Below are positions 43,702 to 53,026 of a DNA stretch of 64,000 bases, in pieces. Position 1 is the stretch's first letter, and each line of letters opens with the position of its first letter. Both the position numbers and the translations under genes were made by a program. The DNA is taken from NCBI GenBank assembly GCA_021287065.1, contig JAJTBE010000009.1:1-64000 (forward strand), in the 5' to 3' direction. Origin of the DNA: Bacillota bacterium. GTDB lineage: Bacteria; Vulcanimicrobiota; JAJTBE01. The notes under the pieces were generated by a model. The model did no database searches and was not told where the DNA came from. It was given only the letters and a program-made list of their open reading frames with translations.

Positions 43702-44665
43702 ATTTTTCACCAATTAAGCGGCAGTAAGTGTTGAAATCTTCCAGAGCCTCAACATTGAATCCAGCTTCGCGATAGGCAAGCCCCCTGTTGTTGTAAGCCC
43801 TTGAATATGCAGGATCCGCTTCAATCGCATCTGAGAAAGCTTTAATAGCTTCACCTACTCTGCCGAGCCTCAGAAAAATAGTTCCTATTTCGTTATATAC
43901 CTCGGGATTTTCAGGAGTTAACAATACTAAAGTATTAAAATCTCTTAGAGCATTTTCCAAATCGGATAATAAAAGATAAACTCTCGCTCTGCTCAGATAT
44001 GCTTCTTCAAAATCAGGATCTATGAAAATTGCTGCTGTGTTATCTTCAAGACTTAAATCAAGTTCGCCTCTCTCTTCATAAGCAAGCGCCCTTGTTACAA
44101 GAGCCTCTGCATTTTCAGGCTCGATTTCGAGAGAACAGGTTAAACCGCTGACCGCTTCATCAAGATTGCCTTCGATATACATACACAGTCCCATCAGGTA
44201 GTAAGCAAGACTGTTTTCGGGATCAAGTCTGATAACGGTCCTGAAATCGGAGACTGCATTTGCGAAATTTTCTGTTTCTTTATAAGCTATTCCCCGCCCC
44301 ATCAATGCCTCTATATAGTTTTTATCTTTTTCAACAGCCTGTGTATAGAATTTTACAGCGTCCTGATAATGTTCCTTTTCAATAAAAATATCACCCATGC
44401 AGCAATAGACGGCAGTACATTCAGGATCAAGACTGCCTGCTTTTTTCAGATCGCATAATGCGGTTTCATAATCCCCGAGTTTTATCCGCGCCCTTGCCCT
44501 CCAGAGATAAGCTTTTGCATCTGATTGATCGACTGATACTGCATTTGTGAAAGATTTCAATGCATCTGTATAATTACCCTTATTGTATCTGGCAATCCCT
44601 TTGTTAAAAAGTATTCTTGCTGCTTCCACCGGATCTATGGGTTCTTCTTTTCCATACAAAGTCAC
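43700..44665 (-). CDS. TPR protein
   Basis: This 321-residue protein is composed almost entirely of about eight tetratricopeptide repeats, with regular AxxYxxRGxAYxExG-like cores from residue 15 to 315. It has no signal peptide or membrane helix, so a cytoplasmic scaffold is likely. The start is a GTG with GGGGTGA seven bases upstream. It ends against a hairpin read from the other strand. Confidence 0.85.
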   Translation of the reverse strand: MTLYGKEEPIDPVEAARILFNKGIARYNKGNYTDALKSFTNAVSVDQSDAKAYLWRARARIKLGDYETALCDLKKAGSLDPECTAVYCCMGDIFIEKEHYQDAVKFYTQAVEKDKNYIEALMGRGIAYKETENFANAVSDFRTVIRLDPENSLAYYLMGLCMYIEGNLDEAVSGLTCSLEIEPENAEALVTRALAYEERGELDLSLEDNTAAIFIDPDFEEAYLSRARVYLLLSDLENALRDFNTLVLLTPENPEVYNEIGTIFLRLGRVGEAIKAFSDAIEADPAYSRAYNNRGLAYREAGFNVEALEDFNTYCRLIGEK

Positions 44666-44727
44666 AGAGATTCACCCCGTTTTTTATCTTATTTTACAGA
44701 GTTCTGGCATTACTAAGGATAACCCTG

Positions 44728-45295
44728 CCCCCAATGCCGCTGAATTAGTAAAACCAAATCCATTTTCCGGCCGAATACTCCTGTTTTTCAAGGAAGTAGG
44801 TTCGGAGGAGTCCTCGATTTTCAAAAAAAGCATGGTCTCCTCTGAGGGTCCCCAAATCCCAATGCCACTGAATTAGTAAAACTTACTCCAATTTCAGCCC
44901 AATACTCTTGTTTTTCAAGGAGGGAGGTTCGGAGGGCAACCTCGCTTTTTTAAAAAAGCGTGGTTCCCTCTGACGGTCCCCAAATCCCAATGCCACTGAA
45001 TTAACAAAATTTACTCTAATCCACAGCCCAAATACTCCTGTTTTTCAAGGGAGGAGGTTCGGAGGAGACCTCGCTTTTCCAAAAAAGCGTGGCCTCCTCT
45101 GACGGTCCCCCAAACCCCGTCGGTCCTAATCCCCTGGTCGGTCCCCAATTCCAAAAGTTTTTGGGATGGCGGGTGCCTGCCCGCAGGGTGGGCGCGAGGA
45201 AACTTTTTCAAAAGTTTTCTCCTGGAGCTGGGCAAACCGTCCCAATACTCGTGATCGATCAGATAAATCCATGCCTTAATTCATGGGCATTGCCC
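44728..45295 (+). repeat. Family B array: three left halves then one right half
   Basis: Left halves start at about 44728, 44858 and 44986 (period 128-130), each with an end motif like CCAATGCCACTGAATTAG and a hairpin 1. A single spacer and right half follow, ending TTAATTCATGGGCATTGCC at 45295. Hairpin 1 arms change together: GAGGAGTCC/GGTCTCCTC, GAGGGCAACC/GGTTCCCTC and GAGGAGACC/GGCCTCCTC. The right half has the variant segment GGGTGCCTGCCCGCAGGGTG. The gene-free stretch 44666-45382 is otherwise empty. Confidence 0.88.
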
Positions 45296-45382
45296 CTGCC
45301 TCCGGGGAGGATATAAAGGGATAACATACAACAAATAGAAAGAAAACAACAGAAAATATTCAATATTCAGCGGGAGGTAAAA

Positions 45383-47020
45383 ATGCCGGAAAAAACAGCC
45401 AATGAGACAGTAAAAGACCTTGGAAGGAAATACCTTGATTTTATACTCGAATTTTTCCCCAGCGCCGGAACAATGATGGGCCTTTATCATCTTGATGATG
45501 TACTGGATACTATAAACAGGGATAAAATCGAACAGTTAGTCAAACAGACCAAAAGCATGAAAGAAGAAGCTGAGGCTGTTGATATAAATGAACTTGGAGT
45601 TTCTGATTCAATAGACCTCAGACTGTTGAAAAGCGAACTTCACAAAACCCTCAGAAGCTTTGAGGTTGAAAAGGATTATGCCAGCGAGCCTTCTTTCTAC
45701 CCGGAAGTGTGCTTTAATGCTGTTTACGGCATTCTCTTCCGTCATCAGGACAAACTGAAGGAAAAAGCCGGTGCTCTTCTTTCAAGACTCCGGGGAATAC
45801 CTGAGTTTCTCAGTGAAGGTAAAAAACTTCTGGAAACCCCTCCCCGGCTTTTTGTGGAAAACGCCATCGAATCAGCGGAATCAGGAAAAGTTCTTTTTGA
45901 GGAAAGCCTTGAGGAACTGTTTTCGGGAGAACTCAGCACATATAAAAACGAATATGAAGATTTGAAGATAAAAGCCCTTGACGCCCTTGAAGACTACAAA
46001 AAATTCCTGAAAGAAGAACTTCTTGAAAAAGCTTCTCCGGATTTTGCCGTCGGCAGGGAGATGTTTGAAGACAGGCTTAAAAACGACTATTTCCTCACAG
46101 AATCCGCTGATGAGATAGAAGCTTTGGGCAAAGAGCTTTTCGAAGTAACAGAAAAGGAACTCATCAAACTTGCTGCTGAAATCGATCCATCGAAGAAATG
46201 GGTTGATCTGGTAAAGGAGAATAAGATAAAACACCCCGAACCGGACAAAATGATTGAAGCCTATAATGAAACTGTTGCAAAAATCAAACAGTTTATCATA
46301 GATAGGGATCTGGTAAGTTTTCCACCCGGCGAAAAAATGGAAATCATATTCACTCCGCCTTTCGAAAGACATCTGATTCCCTGGGCTGCTTTCTTCCCCT
46401 GCGCCCATTTTGACAAGACAAGTGCAGGCCATTTTGTCGTAACTCCGCCAAACCCGGAATTTCCCCCTGAAAAACAGGCTCTCCAGATGCAGGAGCATAA
46501 TTACAACAAGATGATCCTCAATGCAGTTCACGAAGCATACCCCGGACACCACCTCCAGTTGTGCCACGCAAGGGAAAACCCCAGCATTATAAGGGGACTT
46601 GCCGGCTGCAATCTTTTTGTCGAAGGCTGGGCTTTATACACAGAGGAACTTATGCAGGAAATAGGATACCTCACAGAACCGATGCAGATTCTTTTCCAGC
46701 TCAAAGACAAAGTATGGCGCGCCTCCCGCATTATCATCGATGTAGGGCTTCATGTCAAAGGAATGCCGATGGAAGAAGCAATGAATATTCTCACCCGGAC
46801 AATAGGCTACAGCGAGCATGCAGCTCTTACCGAGGTGAAGAGATACTGCAGAACTCCGACCCAGCCCCTTTCATACCTGACAGGCCTTACAAAAATTCAG
46901 CAGATGAAAAAGGCATTTATGTCAAAATATCCCGAATCCGGACTCAAACAGTTCCATGATAAAGTTCTGGCATGCGGTTCGATTCCACCCGCTCTGATTG
47001 CCGAAGAAATCGGAATTTGA
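45383..47020 (+). CDS. DUF885-family putative metallopeptidase
   Basis: This 545-residue protein has the DUF885 signature HEAYPGHHLQ at 383-392, where His383, Glu384 and His389/390 are presumed zinc ligands and catalyst, and EGWALYTEEL at 414-423 supplies a further acid. Helical throughout, with no signal peptide. Members are related to gluzincin-type peptidases, and the substrate is generally unknown. GGGAGG lies before the ATG. Length matches the family (about 540-600). Confidence 0.88.
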   Translation: MPEKTANETVKDLGRKYLDFILEFFPSAGTMMGLYHLDDVLDTINRDKIEQLVKQTKSMKEEAEAVDINELGVSDSIDLRLLKSELHKTLRSFEVEKDYASEPSFYPEVCFNAVYGILFRHQDKLKEKAGALLSRLRGIPEFLSEGKKLLETPPRLFVENAIESAESGKVLFEESLEELFSGELSTYKNEYEDLKIKALDALEDYKKFLKEELLEKASPDFAVGREMFEDRLKNDYFLTESADEIEALGKELFEVTEKELIKLAAEIDPSKKWVDLVKENKIKHPEPDKMIEAYNETVAKIKQFIIDRDLVSFPPGEKMEIIFTPPFERHLIPWAAFFPCAHFDKTSAGHFVVTPPNPEFPPEKQALQMQEHNYNKMILNAVHEAYPGHHLQLCHARENPSIIRGLAGCNLFVEGWALYTEELMQEIGYLTEPMQILFQLKDKVWRASRIIIDVGLHVKGMPMEEAMNILTRTIGYSEHAALTEVKRYCRTPTQPLSYLTGLTKIQQMKKAFMSKYPESGLKQFHDKVLACGSIPPALIAEEIGI

Positions 47021-47147
47021 CAGACCCGTTTCCGGTAAAAATGTTTTTTAATTTTACATATTTTTAATAGCCATAGACTGAATAAATATGGTATTATTTT
47101 GACAATAGAATATGTAGCCATCCGTTTTCCGGAAAGGAGGAAAAGTT

Positions 47148-48332
47148 TTGAAAAAAACAACGGCAATCCTGCTTCTTATTGCATTTGCGGCTGGTTTAAT
47201 ATGCCCCGCTGCTGTATTTGCCCAGCAGTCTTCCGTAAAAGTATATGTCAACGGAATGAAACTTGATATATACCCGAGAATGGAAGAAGGAACCGCATAT
47301 CTGCCTGCACAGACTTTGGCTCAGTCCCTCGGTATAACAATATCATGGGATGCAGCTACAAGAATTGTCAAAATCAACAATAATGTGGTTTCCACAACTC
47401 CTCTGATGGCAGATGGTAAACTCTACCTTCCCGTAGAGTCTATCGCTTCAGGCTCAGGCGCTTCTGTGGAATGGGACGGATCTTCCGGAGCAATCCGGAT
47501 TTCAAAATCCGGCTCTTCTTCATCAGTGGCAATTCAGCCTGTGGAAACACCCTCAGCACCGGTCGCAAAATCCACACCGACAGTTAAATCGACACCTACT
47601 GTAAAAGCTTCACCAACATACAATCATGTGGCAGCTTCAGGAACCGGCAAACCTGCGGTTAAGACCCCGGATGCTCCTGTTGATCCTACCCTGATTAAGG
47701 CTCCTGATGTATCGGTAACTTATCAGCCCAGCCCTACTCTGGACAAACCTTCAACAGGCAAAAATCCCCCCAGCGGTCTTTCTCACAAACCACCGGCTTC
47801 CTATTCAGGCCAACCTTCAAAGAGTGCATATCCCGACGCCCAGAAAAACGACTCCCCCATCAGGCCCAAGGATGCACCTCCGGCAATGCCTTCTAACCTT
47901 TCGCTGCCTTCTCTTTACACAACAGGCGACATTTCATCACCCGGTCCTGCCGGTCTTGCAAGCAGTTCGCCTTTTGTGCCCAGAAGCGAATCCAATGGAG
48001 TTTTCAGAGTATCAGTCACCAATGTGGAAGTGGTGGACTCCATTAAAGACTATTACAAACCGAAGCCCGGTTACAAATTTGTCATAGTCTATCTTTCACA
48101 GCAGAATATATCAGAAGAAGTCCAGATATATACCGGAAGATTCTCAATGCTGGATCAGGACAACCGCTCATACGATTATATCGAAGGTCTTAGCAACTAC
48201 TGGCTCGTTATCCTGAGACCAAGCGGAATCAACTTCGGCTATCTGGTTTTCGAAGTCCCTTCGGATGCCAAGCCTATGTCGGCAGTGCTGCACGGTTTAA
48301 ACCAGTCTCCTCTGACCGTAGGTTTGAGATAA
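47148..48332 (+). CDS. Exported copper-amine-oxidase-N-like and DUF4352-like protein
   Basis: This is a 394-residue protein. The signal peptide is about 1-26 (cleavage near VFAQQ). Residues 29-120 form a copper-amine-oxidase N-terminal-like domain, seen in many envelope proteins, with VYVNGMKLDIYPRMEEGTAY and YLPVESIA; despite the name it does not bind copper. A Pro/Ser/Thr-rich linker (about 125-280) leads to a beta-rich domain resembling DUF4352 (VSVTNVEVVDS, YKFVIVYLSQQN, YLVFEVPSD). The start is a TTG with GGAAAGGAGG upstream. A surface or wall-associated role is likely. Confidence 0.8.
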   Translation: MKKTTAILLLIAFAAGLICPAAVFAQQSSVKVYVNGMKLDIYPRMEEGTAYLPAQTLAQSLGITISWDAATRIVKINNNVVSTTPLMADGKLYLPVESIASGSGASVEWDGSSGAIRISKSGSSSSVAIQPVETPSAPVAKSTPTVKSTPTVKASPTYNHVAASGTGKPAVKTPDAPVDPTLIKAPDVSVTYQPSPTLDKPSTGKNPPSGLSHKPPASYSGQPSKSAYPDAQKNDSPIRPKDAPPAMPSNLSLPSLYTTGDISSPGPAGLASSSPFVPRSESNGVFRVSVTNVEVVDSIKDYYKPKPGYKFVIVYLSQQNISEEVQIYTGRFSMLDQDNRSYDYIEGLSNYWLVILRPSGINFGYLVFEVPSDAKPMSAVLHGLNQSPLTVGLR

Positions 48333-48354
48333 GTTTGTAAAAAGAAAAAAAGAG

Positions 48355-48390
48355 TACAATTCTGATGATGATAATATTAAATTCATCAGA
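48355..48390 (+). promoter_or_regulatory. Inverted repeat before the binding-protein gene
   Basis: TCTGATGA (48361-48368) and TCATCAGA (48383-48390) form a perfect 8-bp inverted repeat with a 14-base centre, directly after a TACAAT box (48355-48360). It may be an operator or a 5-prime UTR hairpin, 26 bases before the start codon. Confidence 0.45.
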
Positions 48391-48416
48391 GATCCTGTGT
48401 GAGGTGAATTGAAAAT

Positions 48417-49712
48417 ATGAAGAACAAGTTTTTCCCGTCCATAGCAACAATAGCTTTAGCTCTCTTCATGCTCGCAGGTTTTATGCCTGCGTTTGCTCAG
48501 GATAAAATTGAGCTGAAATTCTGGCATGCTATGGGCAGCCACAGGGGAAAAGTTCTGGATGAACTGATTAAAAAGTTCAACGACACACATCCCGGAATTC
48601 ATGTAACAGGCGTTCAGATTGAAAGCCGGGATAAAACAATGGGTAACGATTATCATGCCCTGTATAAAGAAATCCTTGAGAATATAGCAAAAAAGACTCC
48701 CCCGGACATCGCTCAGGTTTATGAAAACTGGGCTTCCCAGTGGATCGATATAGGCGCTATAGCTCCTATTCAGGATTATATCGGAAAACCGGGCGGAATC
48801 CCCCAGTCAGAAATTGACGACATAGTTCCAGTCTTCCGCGAAGCTAACACTTACGAGGGAAAAGTCTGGACGCTCCCCTTCAACAAAAGTATCTATGTGC
48901 TTTATTACAACAAAGATGCTTTTAAGAGTGCAGGTCTTGAACCGCCCAAAACCTGGGATGAGTTTTCAAAGGCAGCGGCAAAACTCACCAAAAGAAACGG
49001 CGACAATATCACAAGATACGGTATTGCATTTATGCCTTCAGTTGACCTCTTTGGCCATTATCTCTACGCTAACGGCGGAGATTTCGTTCAGGGCAACAAA
49101 GCAGTGTTCAACAGCAACATAGGCATAAAGAACCTTGAGTTCTGGGTAAACATGGTTCATAAGGACCGCTCGGCTCTGGCTTCATTTAAAGACAGAGATG
49201 AGTTCCTTTCACAGAAGAGTGCAATGTTTATCGATACAACATCCCGTATGCCCAACTTCATCGAAAAGGCGAAGTTCAACTGGGGCGTAGCCCTTCTTCC
49301 CAAAGGAACCACAAGAAGATACCAGTTTGCAGGAACCAACCTTGCAATCTTCTCCCATCTTTCAGGAGAGAAGAGAAAAGCAGCGGCGGAATTTGTCCGT
49401 TTCCTCTGCAGCAAGGAAGCAACAACCACCTGGGCGCTTAAAACCGGTTATCTTCCCGTCAGAACTTCAGTTATCAACGGAGCCGAATATCAGGCTCAGA
49501 TCAAAAAAGACAGCCGCTATCAGGTCGGTATCGATGCACTGAAATACGCTGTGGTTCAGCCCAAAGTGGCAGCCTGGGAAATGATAAGAGGAATCATCGA
49601 CGATGCAATGTTCGAAGCTATCTCACTGAGAAAAACCCCTCAGAAAGCACTGGACAGAGCCGTAGAACTGGCAAACCACCTTATCAGAAATATTTCAGGT
49701 ATGCTCCCCTAA
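48417..49712 (+). CDS. ABC-type sugar-binding protein (UgpB-like), orphan
   Basis: A 431-residue periplasmic substrate-binding protein, family 1. The signal peptide ends at AFAQ (residue 28). Mature features are LKFWHAMGSHRG, DIAQVYENW, YNKDAFKSAGLEPPKTWDEF, the ligand-site region YRYQFAGTNLAIF-like near 300, and PVRTSV. Best resemblance is to glycerol-3-phosphate or oligosaccharide-binding members. No permease or ATPase gene is adjacent, so its transporter is encoded elsewhere. It has its own terminator at 49732. Confidence 0.88.
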   Translation: MKNKFFPSIATIALALFMLAGFMPAFAQDKIELKFWHAMGSHRGKVLDELIKKFNDTHPGIHVTGVQIESRDKTMGNDYHALYKEILENIAKKTPPDIAQVYENWASQWIDIGAIAPIQDYIGKPGGIPQSEIDDIVPVFREANTYEGKVWTLPFNKSIYVLYYNKDAFKSAGLEPPKTWDEFSKAAAKLTKRNGDNITRYGIAFMPSVDLFGHYLYANGGDFVQGNKAVFNSNIGIKNLEFWVNMVHKDRSALASFKDRDEFLSQKSAMFIDTTSRMPNFIEKAKFNWGVALLPKGTTRRYQFAGTNLAIFSHLSGEKRKAAAEFVRFLCSKEATTTWALKTGYLPVRTSVINGAEYQAQIKKDSRYQVGIDALKYAVVQPKVAAWEMIRGIIDDAMFEAISLRKTPQKALDRAVELANHLIRNISGMLP

Positions 49713-49731
49713 ACAGGCTTATTACAAAAAT

Positions 49732-49761
49732 AAAGAGCGGATCTCACGACCCGCTCTTTTT
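49732..49761 (+). terminator. Terminator of the binding-protein gene
   Basis: AAAGAGCGG and CCGCTCTTT form a nine-base stem followed by TTTTGATTT, 20 bases after the stop. Confidence 0.85.
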
Positions 49762-49796
49762 GATTTCGGGATTAAGTTCAATATAAGAAAAATAAA

Positions 49797-49828
49797 ACAG
49801 CCTCTCCCCATACGAGAAAAGGCTGCTT
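49797..49828 (-). terminator. Terminator of ackA
   Basis: On the minus strand CAGCCTTTTCTC pairs with GGAGAGGCTG, followed by TTTTATTTTTC, about 40 bases beyond the stop codon. Confidence 0.72.
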
Positions 49829-49869
49829 TCAGCTTTATTAATTATTAAAACCGACAGATGCAGGAAATC

Positions 49870-51084
49870 CTACTTTCCGACGGCTACAGTGCTTTCCACT
49901 ACTTCCTTGGCTTCTCTGGCAATCATAAGTTCCTCATCAGTGGGGATGATCCATACTCTTACCTTTGAATCGGGAGTTGAAATGGTTCTTTCGGTTTTTC
50001 TCAGCTCGTTGTTTTCCAGATCGATTGAAATGCCGAGGAATTCCATATTCGAGCAGACTTTGCGTCTGACGATGGGGTCGTTTTCACCAATGCCGGCTGT
50101 GAAGATAATGTCGGTCAGACCGCCCATTGCTGCAGCGTAGGCTCCGACATACTTTTTAATACGATAGCAGAATACATCCAGTGCGAGGTTGGCTCTTTCG
50201 TGTCCTTTTTCAGCTTCATCCTCAACATCTCTGATGTCGTTTGAAATTCCGGATATTCCCAGAAGTCCGCTCTGTTTGTTGATAACCTTATCAACATCAT
50301 CAATTGATTTGCCTTCTGTATCCATGATGTATTTAATGATGGCGGGATCGAAATCGCCTGAACGGGTTCCCATTACAACGCCTTCGAGGGGGGTCATACC
50401 CATCGAAGTATCGATTGATTTGCCGTCTTTTACAGCAGCAAGGCTTGAACCATTGCCGAGGTGGCAGGTTACAACCTTGAGCCCCTCAGGACCCTGTCCG
50501 AGGATTTCACAAAGGCGCTGTGAGACAAATTTGTGGGATGTTCCGTGGAAACCATATCTGCGAACGCTGTATTTTTCATAATAGCTATAGGGAAGTGCGT
50601 AGAGATATGATTCTCTTTCCATTGTTGAATGGAAAGCTGTGTCAAATACCGCCACATGAGGTACGCCGTCAGCCATAACTTCTTTGGCGGCGGTGATGCC
50701 CATAAGGTTGGGGGGATTATGGAGAGGTGCAAGGGGAATACACTCTTTAAGCTGTTCGATAACATCATCATTGATAATTGTTGTTTTCAGGAATTTTTCA
50801 GCTCCGTGAACAACTCTGTGGCCTACGATTTTAATATCGGATACATCTTTAATAAGTCCGCATTCGGGGCTTAGCAGCTCATTGATAACTACCTGAAAAG
50901 CTGCCTTATGATCTGCGGCTTCGATATTTGTTTTTTTAACGGTTCCATTCCATTCCATTTTGAAATCCGATTTGGCTTCTCCGATTCTCTCTACCAGGCC
51001 ATTGGCTCTGAGCTTGAGATCGTCATAATTGAAAAGCCGGAATTTCAGCGAGGAACTTCCGGTGTTGATAACGAGAATATTCAT
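49870..51084 (-). CDS. ackA: Acetate kinase
   Basis: This 404-residue enzyme converts acetyl phosphate and ADP to acetate and ATP, the energy-yielding step of acetate fermentation. All family motifs are present: VINTGSSSLKF at 4-14, GHRVVHG, VFDTAFH, RYGFHGTSHK, HLGNGSS and FTAGIGEND. Full length. AGAGG lies before the ATG. No phosphotransacetylase gene is adjacent. A Rex-type operator upstream suggests derepression at high NADH. Confidence 0.96.
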   Translation of the reverse strand: MNILVINTGSSSLKFRLFNYDDLKLRANGLVERIGEAKSDFKMEWNGTVKKTNIEAADHKAAFQVVINELLSPECGLIKDVSDIKIVGHRVVHGAEKFLKTTIINDDVIEQLKECIPLAPLHNPPNLMGITAAKEVMADGVPHVAVFDTAFHSTMERESYLYALPYSYYEKYSVRRYGFHGTSHKFVSQRLCEILGQGPEGLKVVTCHLGNGSSLAAVKDGKSIDTSMGMTPLEGVVMGTRSGDFDPAIIKYIMDTEGKSIDDVDKVINKQSGLLGISGISNDIRDVEDEAEKGHERANLALDVFCYRIKKYVGAYAAAMGGLTDIIFTAGIGENDPIVRRKVCSNMEFLGISIDLENNELRKTERTISTPDSKVRVWIIPTDEELMIAREAKEVVESTVAVGK

Positions 51085-51132
51085 GTTTAACCTCTTTCTT
51101 TATTGATTTGAATCATTTCATTTTTGTTATTA

Positions 51133-51150
51133 TTGTGAAATCCTTCCCAA
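51133..51150 (-). promoter_or_regulatory. Predicted Rex operator upstream of ackA
   Basis: TTGTGAA-ATCC-TTCCCAA matches the known Rex consensus TTGTGAA-N4-TTCACAA at every defined position except one. It lies 49 bases before the ackA start codon, and rex is encoded 8 kb away at 42736. Confidence 0.65.
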
Positions 51151-51182
51151 ACAAAAAAAACAATGGGTAAATTTTCCGACAC

Positions 51183-51218
51183 AAAAAAGACGCCTGATGG
51201 ATACTCATCGGCGTCTTT
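51183..51218 (-). terminator. Terminator downstream of the lone prepilin gene
   Basis: GACGCCGATGAG and CATCAGGCGTC form the stem on the minus strand, followed by TTTTTTGTG, 23 bases after the stop at 51241. Confidence 0.82.
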
Positions 51219-51240
51219 AAAATCTAACGATATTATCAGG

Positions 51241-51660
51241 TTACTCTTTCAAACCACCCGTCTGCAGATTGAAATAGGGCATATCTGCAGGAAGTCCAAG
51301 ATCAGCGTGGTTGTGTCCCTTACACATAAGGGTATAATTTTTCCTGTCAGAACTTACCTCATAACCCGTTGTGTAAGTGTCTCTCTTGGCATCGGGACAG
51401 ATAGGTACGGACTGAATAAAACGGGGACAAATGGCAACCAGGGTATCAGGATATTTTCCTTCGTGGTCTTCGTTTTTATACTGCTCGAGACTTGTCGCCA
51501 TATTTCTGATGTTGCTGATGCAACCGGTATATTTTGCCTTGCTTACTGCTCTCTGAATATTTGGAATAATCATTGAAGCAATACCGGCGATTATGAATAC
51601 GACCGTCATCATTTCAACAACGGTTGAACCGCGTAACTTCTTAAAAAACCTTAGCTTCAT
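51241..51660 (-). CDS. Stand-alone type IV prepilin
   Basis: This is a 139-residue protein. The leader MKLRFFKKLRG is cleaved before STVVEMMTVVFIIAGIASMI, with Glu at mature position 5. The exterior part has Cys pairs in SNIRN, ICPRF, PICPD and LMCKG contexts that may form disulfides. The start at 51660 has GAGGTGG upstream; a longer frame lacks support. It is not part of either pilus operon. Related to the short T2SS-like pseudopilins with a repeated YPDTLVAICP region. Confidence 0.85.
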   Translation of the reverse strand: MKLRFFKKLRGSTVVEMMTVVFIIAGIASMIIPNIQRAVSKAKYTGCISNIRNMATSLEQYKNEDHEGKYPDTLVAICPRFIQSVPICPDAKRDTYTTGYEVSSDRKNYTLMCKGHNHADLGLPADMPYFNLQTGGLKE

Positions 51661-51791
51661 AAGATCCACCTCTGTTATTATTCTATCCCCTGCAATTACC
51701 GTTTTCCCCAATTCCGACCGCCAACCGGCAGATGAACGATTAATAAAATACAACCGGTTGACATTTTATTATAAAAATCAAACCATAAAGT

Positions 51792-52859
51792 CTATTCCGT
51801 TTTTGATTCCTCAGGCATTTCAGTGTTCTGTTCATTAAGGAAACCTGATTCTTCACGAACAATACGCATAAGCTCAGCACGTTCTTCTCTGGTCACTTTT
51901 GTTTCATCGTGCATAACTGCCTTAGCTCCATTTTCCTCGCCGCCCATATCAATTTTGAGAATTCTGAAAATTTCAGCTCTCTCTTTATCGGTAAGGGTGT
52001 CTTTAAGAGCTTTAAGAACATCGTTTTTGGTAAGTTTGGAACCTTTGTAGTCTTCAGCTTTTTCAAGCTTTGCAATCTGTGAAACCATAGTTTCAAGAAT
52101 AGCTGTAGTATCAATTTCAACAAAGCTGCCGGTTGAATCGATAGCCTGAACTTCCTCGCCTCTTTCGATGGCTGCTTTTCTTTCGTCCATCATGCGGCGT
52201 CTTTCCTGACGGTTTTTGATGGAATGGATTTTCTCCTGGGCAAGGGCTTTCAGAATCTCATTGTCAACTCTCTTGATATACTCTTCGTAAAGCTTCTGGG
52301 CTTTATCCTCATTGTTGATGGTGTAGTAGAGATCTCCGAGGAAGATGTAAGGTTCGCTGAAGTCGGGTTTTGCCTGAATCGCCTTATTCAGATTTTCCTC
52401 GGCGTTTTTAAACTGTCTGTCACGAAGATAGCAGACTCCCTGCAGGAAAAATACAGTATAAAATCCACCCTTCATTTTAATGACTTCATTATATTGGGCT
52501 ATTGCATCCTTATAAGATGCTTTTTCTTTCATGGCAAAAGCTCTGCCCATCATCGCCTTCAGACTTTTAGGGTTGTACAAAAGAACTTTGTCATACAGGT
52601 TGATTGCGTTATTCCATTCGCTTTTCTGAACTTCTTCCTCTGCTTTGCTGAGGCTTTCCATTTCTTCAATCTTCATATCCTTTTTACGGTCGTTGAAGTT
52701 GATATAGACAAAAGCTACACAGCCAAGCCCAAGTATCAGAAATGTGGGAAAGTTAATAGTTTTCTGCACAAAATAGAAAAATATGGCGCCAAACAGCATT
52801 GCCACAAGAATGACGACATATGCCAAAAACTTTATCCCGAATTTTTTCATTGTCAGCAT
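51792..52859 (-). CDS. Membrane TPR protein
   Basis: This is a 355-residue protein. Two transmembrane helices at the N-terminus (about 9-30 and 36-53) are followed by about four TPR units (70-215, with AMMGRAFAMKEKASYKDAI and PYIFLGDLYYTINNEDKA) and a charged helical C-terminus ending ESKTE. Topology places the TPRs in the cytoplasm. AAGGAGC precedes the ATG. A scaffold role near the inner membrane is inferred. Confidence 0.82.
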   Translation of the reverse strand: MLTMKKFGIKFLAYVVILVAMLFGAIFFYFVQKTINFPTFLILGLGCVAFVYINFNDRKKDMKIEEMESLSKAEEEVQKSEWNNAINLYDKVLLYNPKSLKAMMGRAFAMKEKASYKDAIAQYNEVIKMKGGFYTVFFLQGVCYLRDRQFKNAEENLNKAIQAKPDFSEPYIFLGDLYYTINNEDKAQKLYEEYIKRVDNEILKALAQEKIHSIKNRQERRRMMDERKAAIERGEEVQAIDSTGSFVEIDTTAILETMVSQIAKLEKAEDYKGSKLTKNDVLKALKDTLTDKERAEIFRILKIDMGGEENGAKAVMHDETKVTREERAELMRIVREESGFLNEQNTEMPEESKTE

Positions 52860-52923
52860 AGCTTTGCTCCTTGAATTACATCGATTAAACTATCGGAGGC
52901 ATCGAATTGCGCCTGCCGGATAA

Positions 52924-52953
52924 TTGACATGCTATATTCTTTTCTATTATAAT
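52924..52953 (+). promoter_or_regulatory. Sigma-70 promoter of the winged-helix/DUF364 operon
   Basis: TTGACA (52924-52929) and TATAAT (52948-52953) with 18-base spacing, about 75 bases before the first start codon. Confidence 0.75.
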
Positions 52954-53026
52954 TTTTCCCTGCATACATAAAAAAAGACAAAAATCACAAAAAAATTTAC
53001 CAAATAAACAGTTAACAGGTGTATCA

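Noticed and set aside
44728-45235. CRISPR-like or coding interpretation of the 128-bp period repeats
   Set aside because: Repeats are about 128 bp with no distinct spacers; the minus-strand frame at 45011 is repeat-derived.
45881-46567. 228-codon minus-strand frame opposite the DUF885 gene
   Set aside because: It is antisense to the conserved HEAYPGHH coding region, has no start signal and a Phe/Cys-biased composition.
47092-47100. TATTAT box as promoter of the exported protein at 47148
   Set aside because: No -35 at acceptable spacing; too weak to list.
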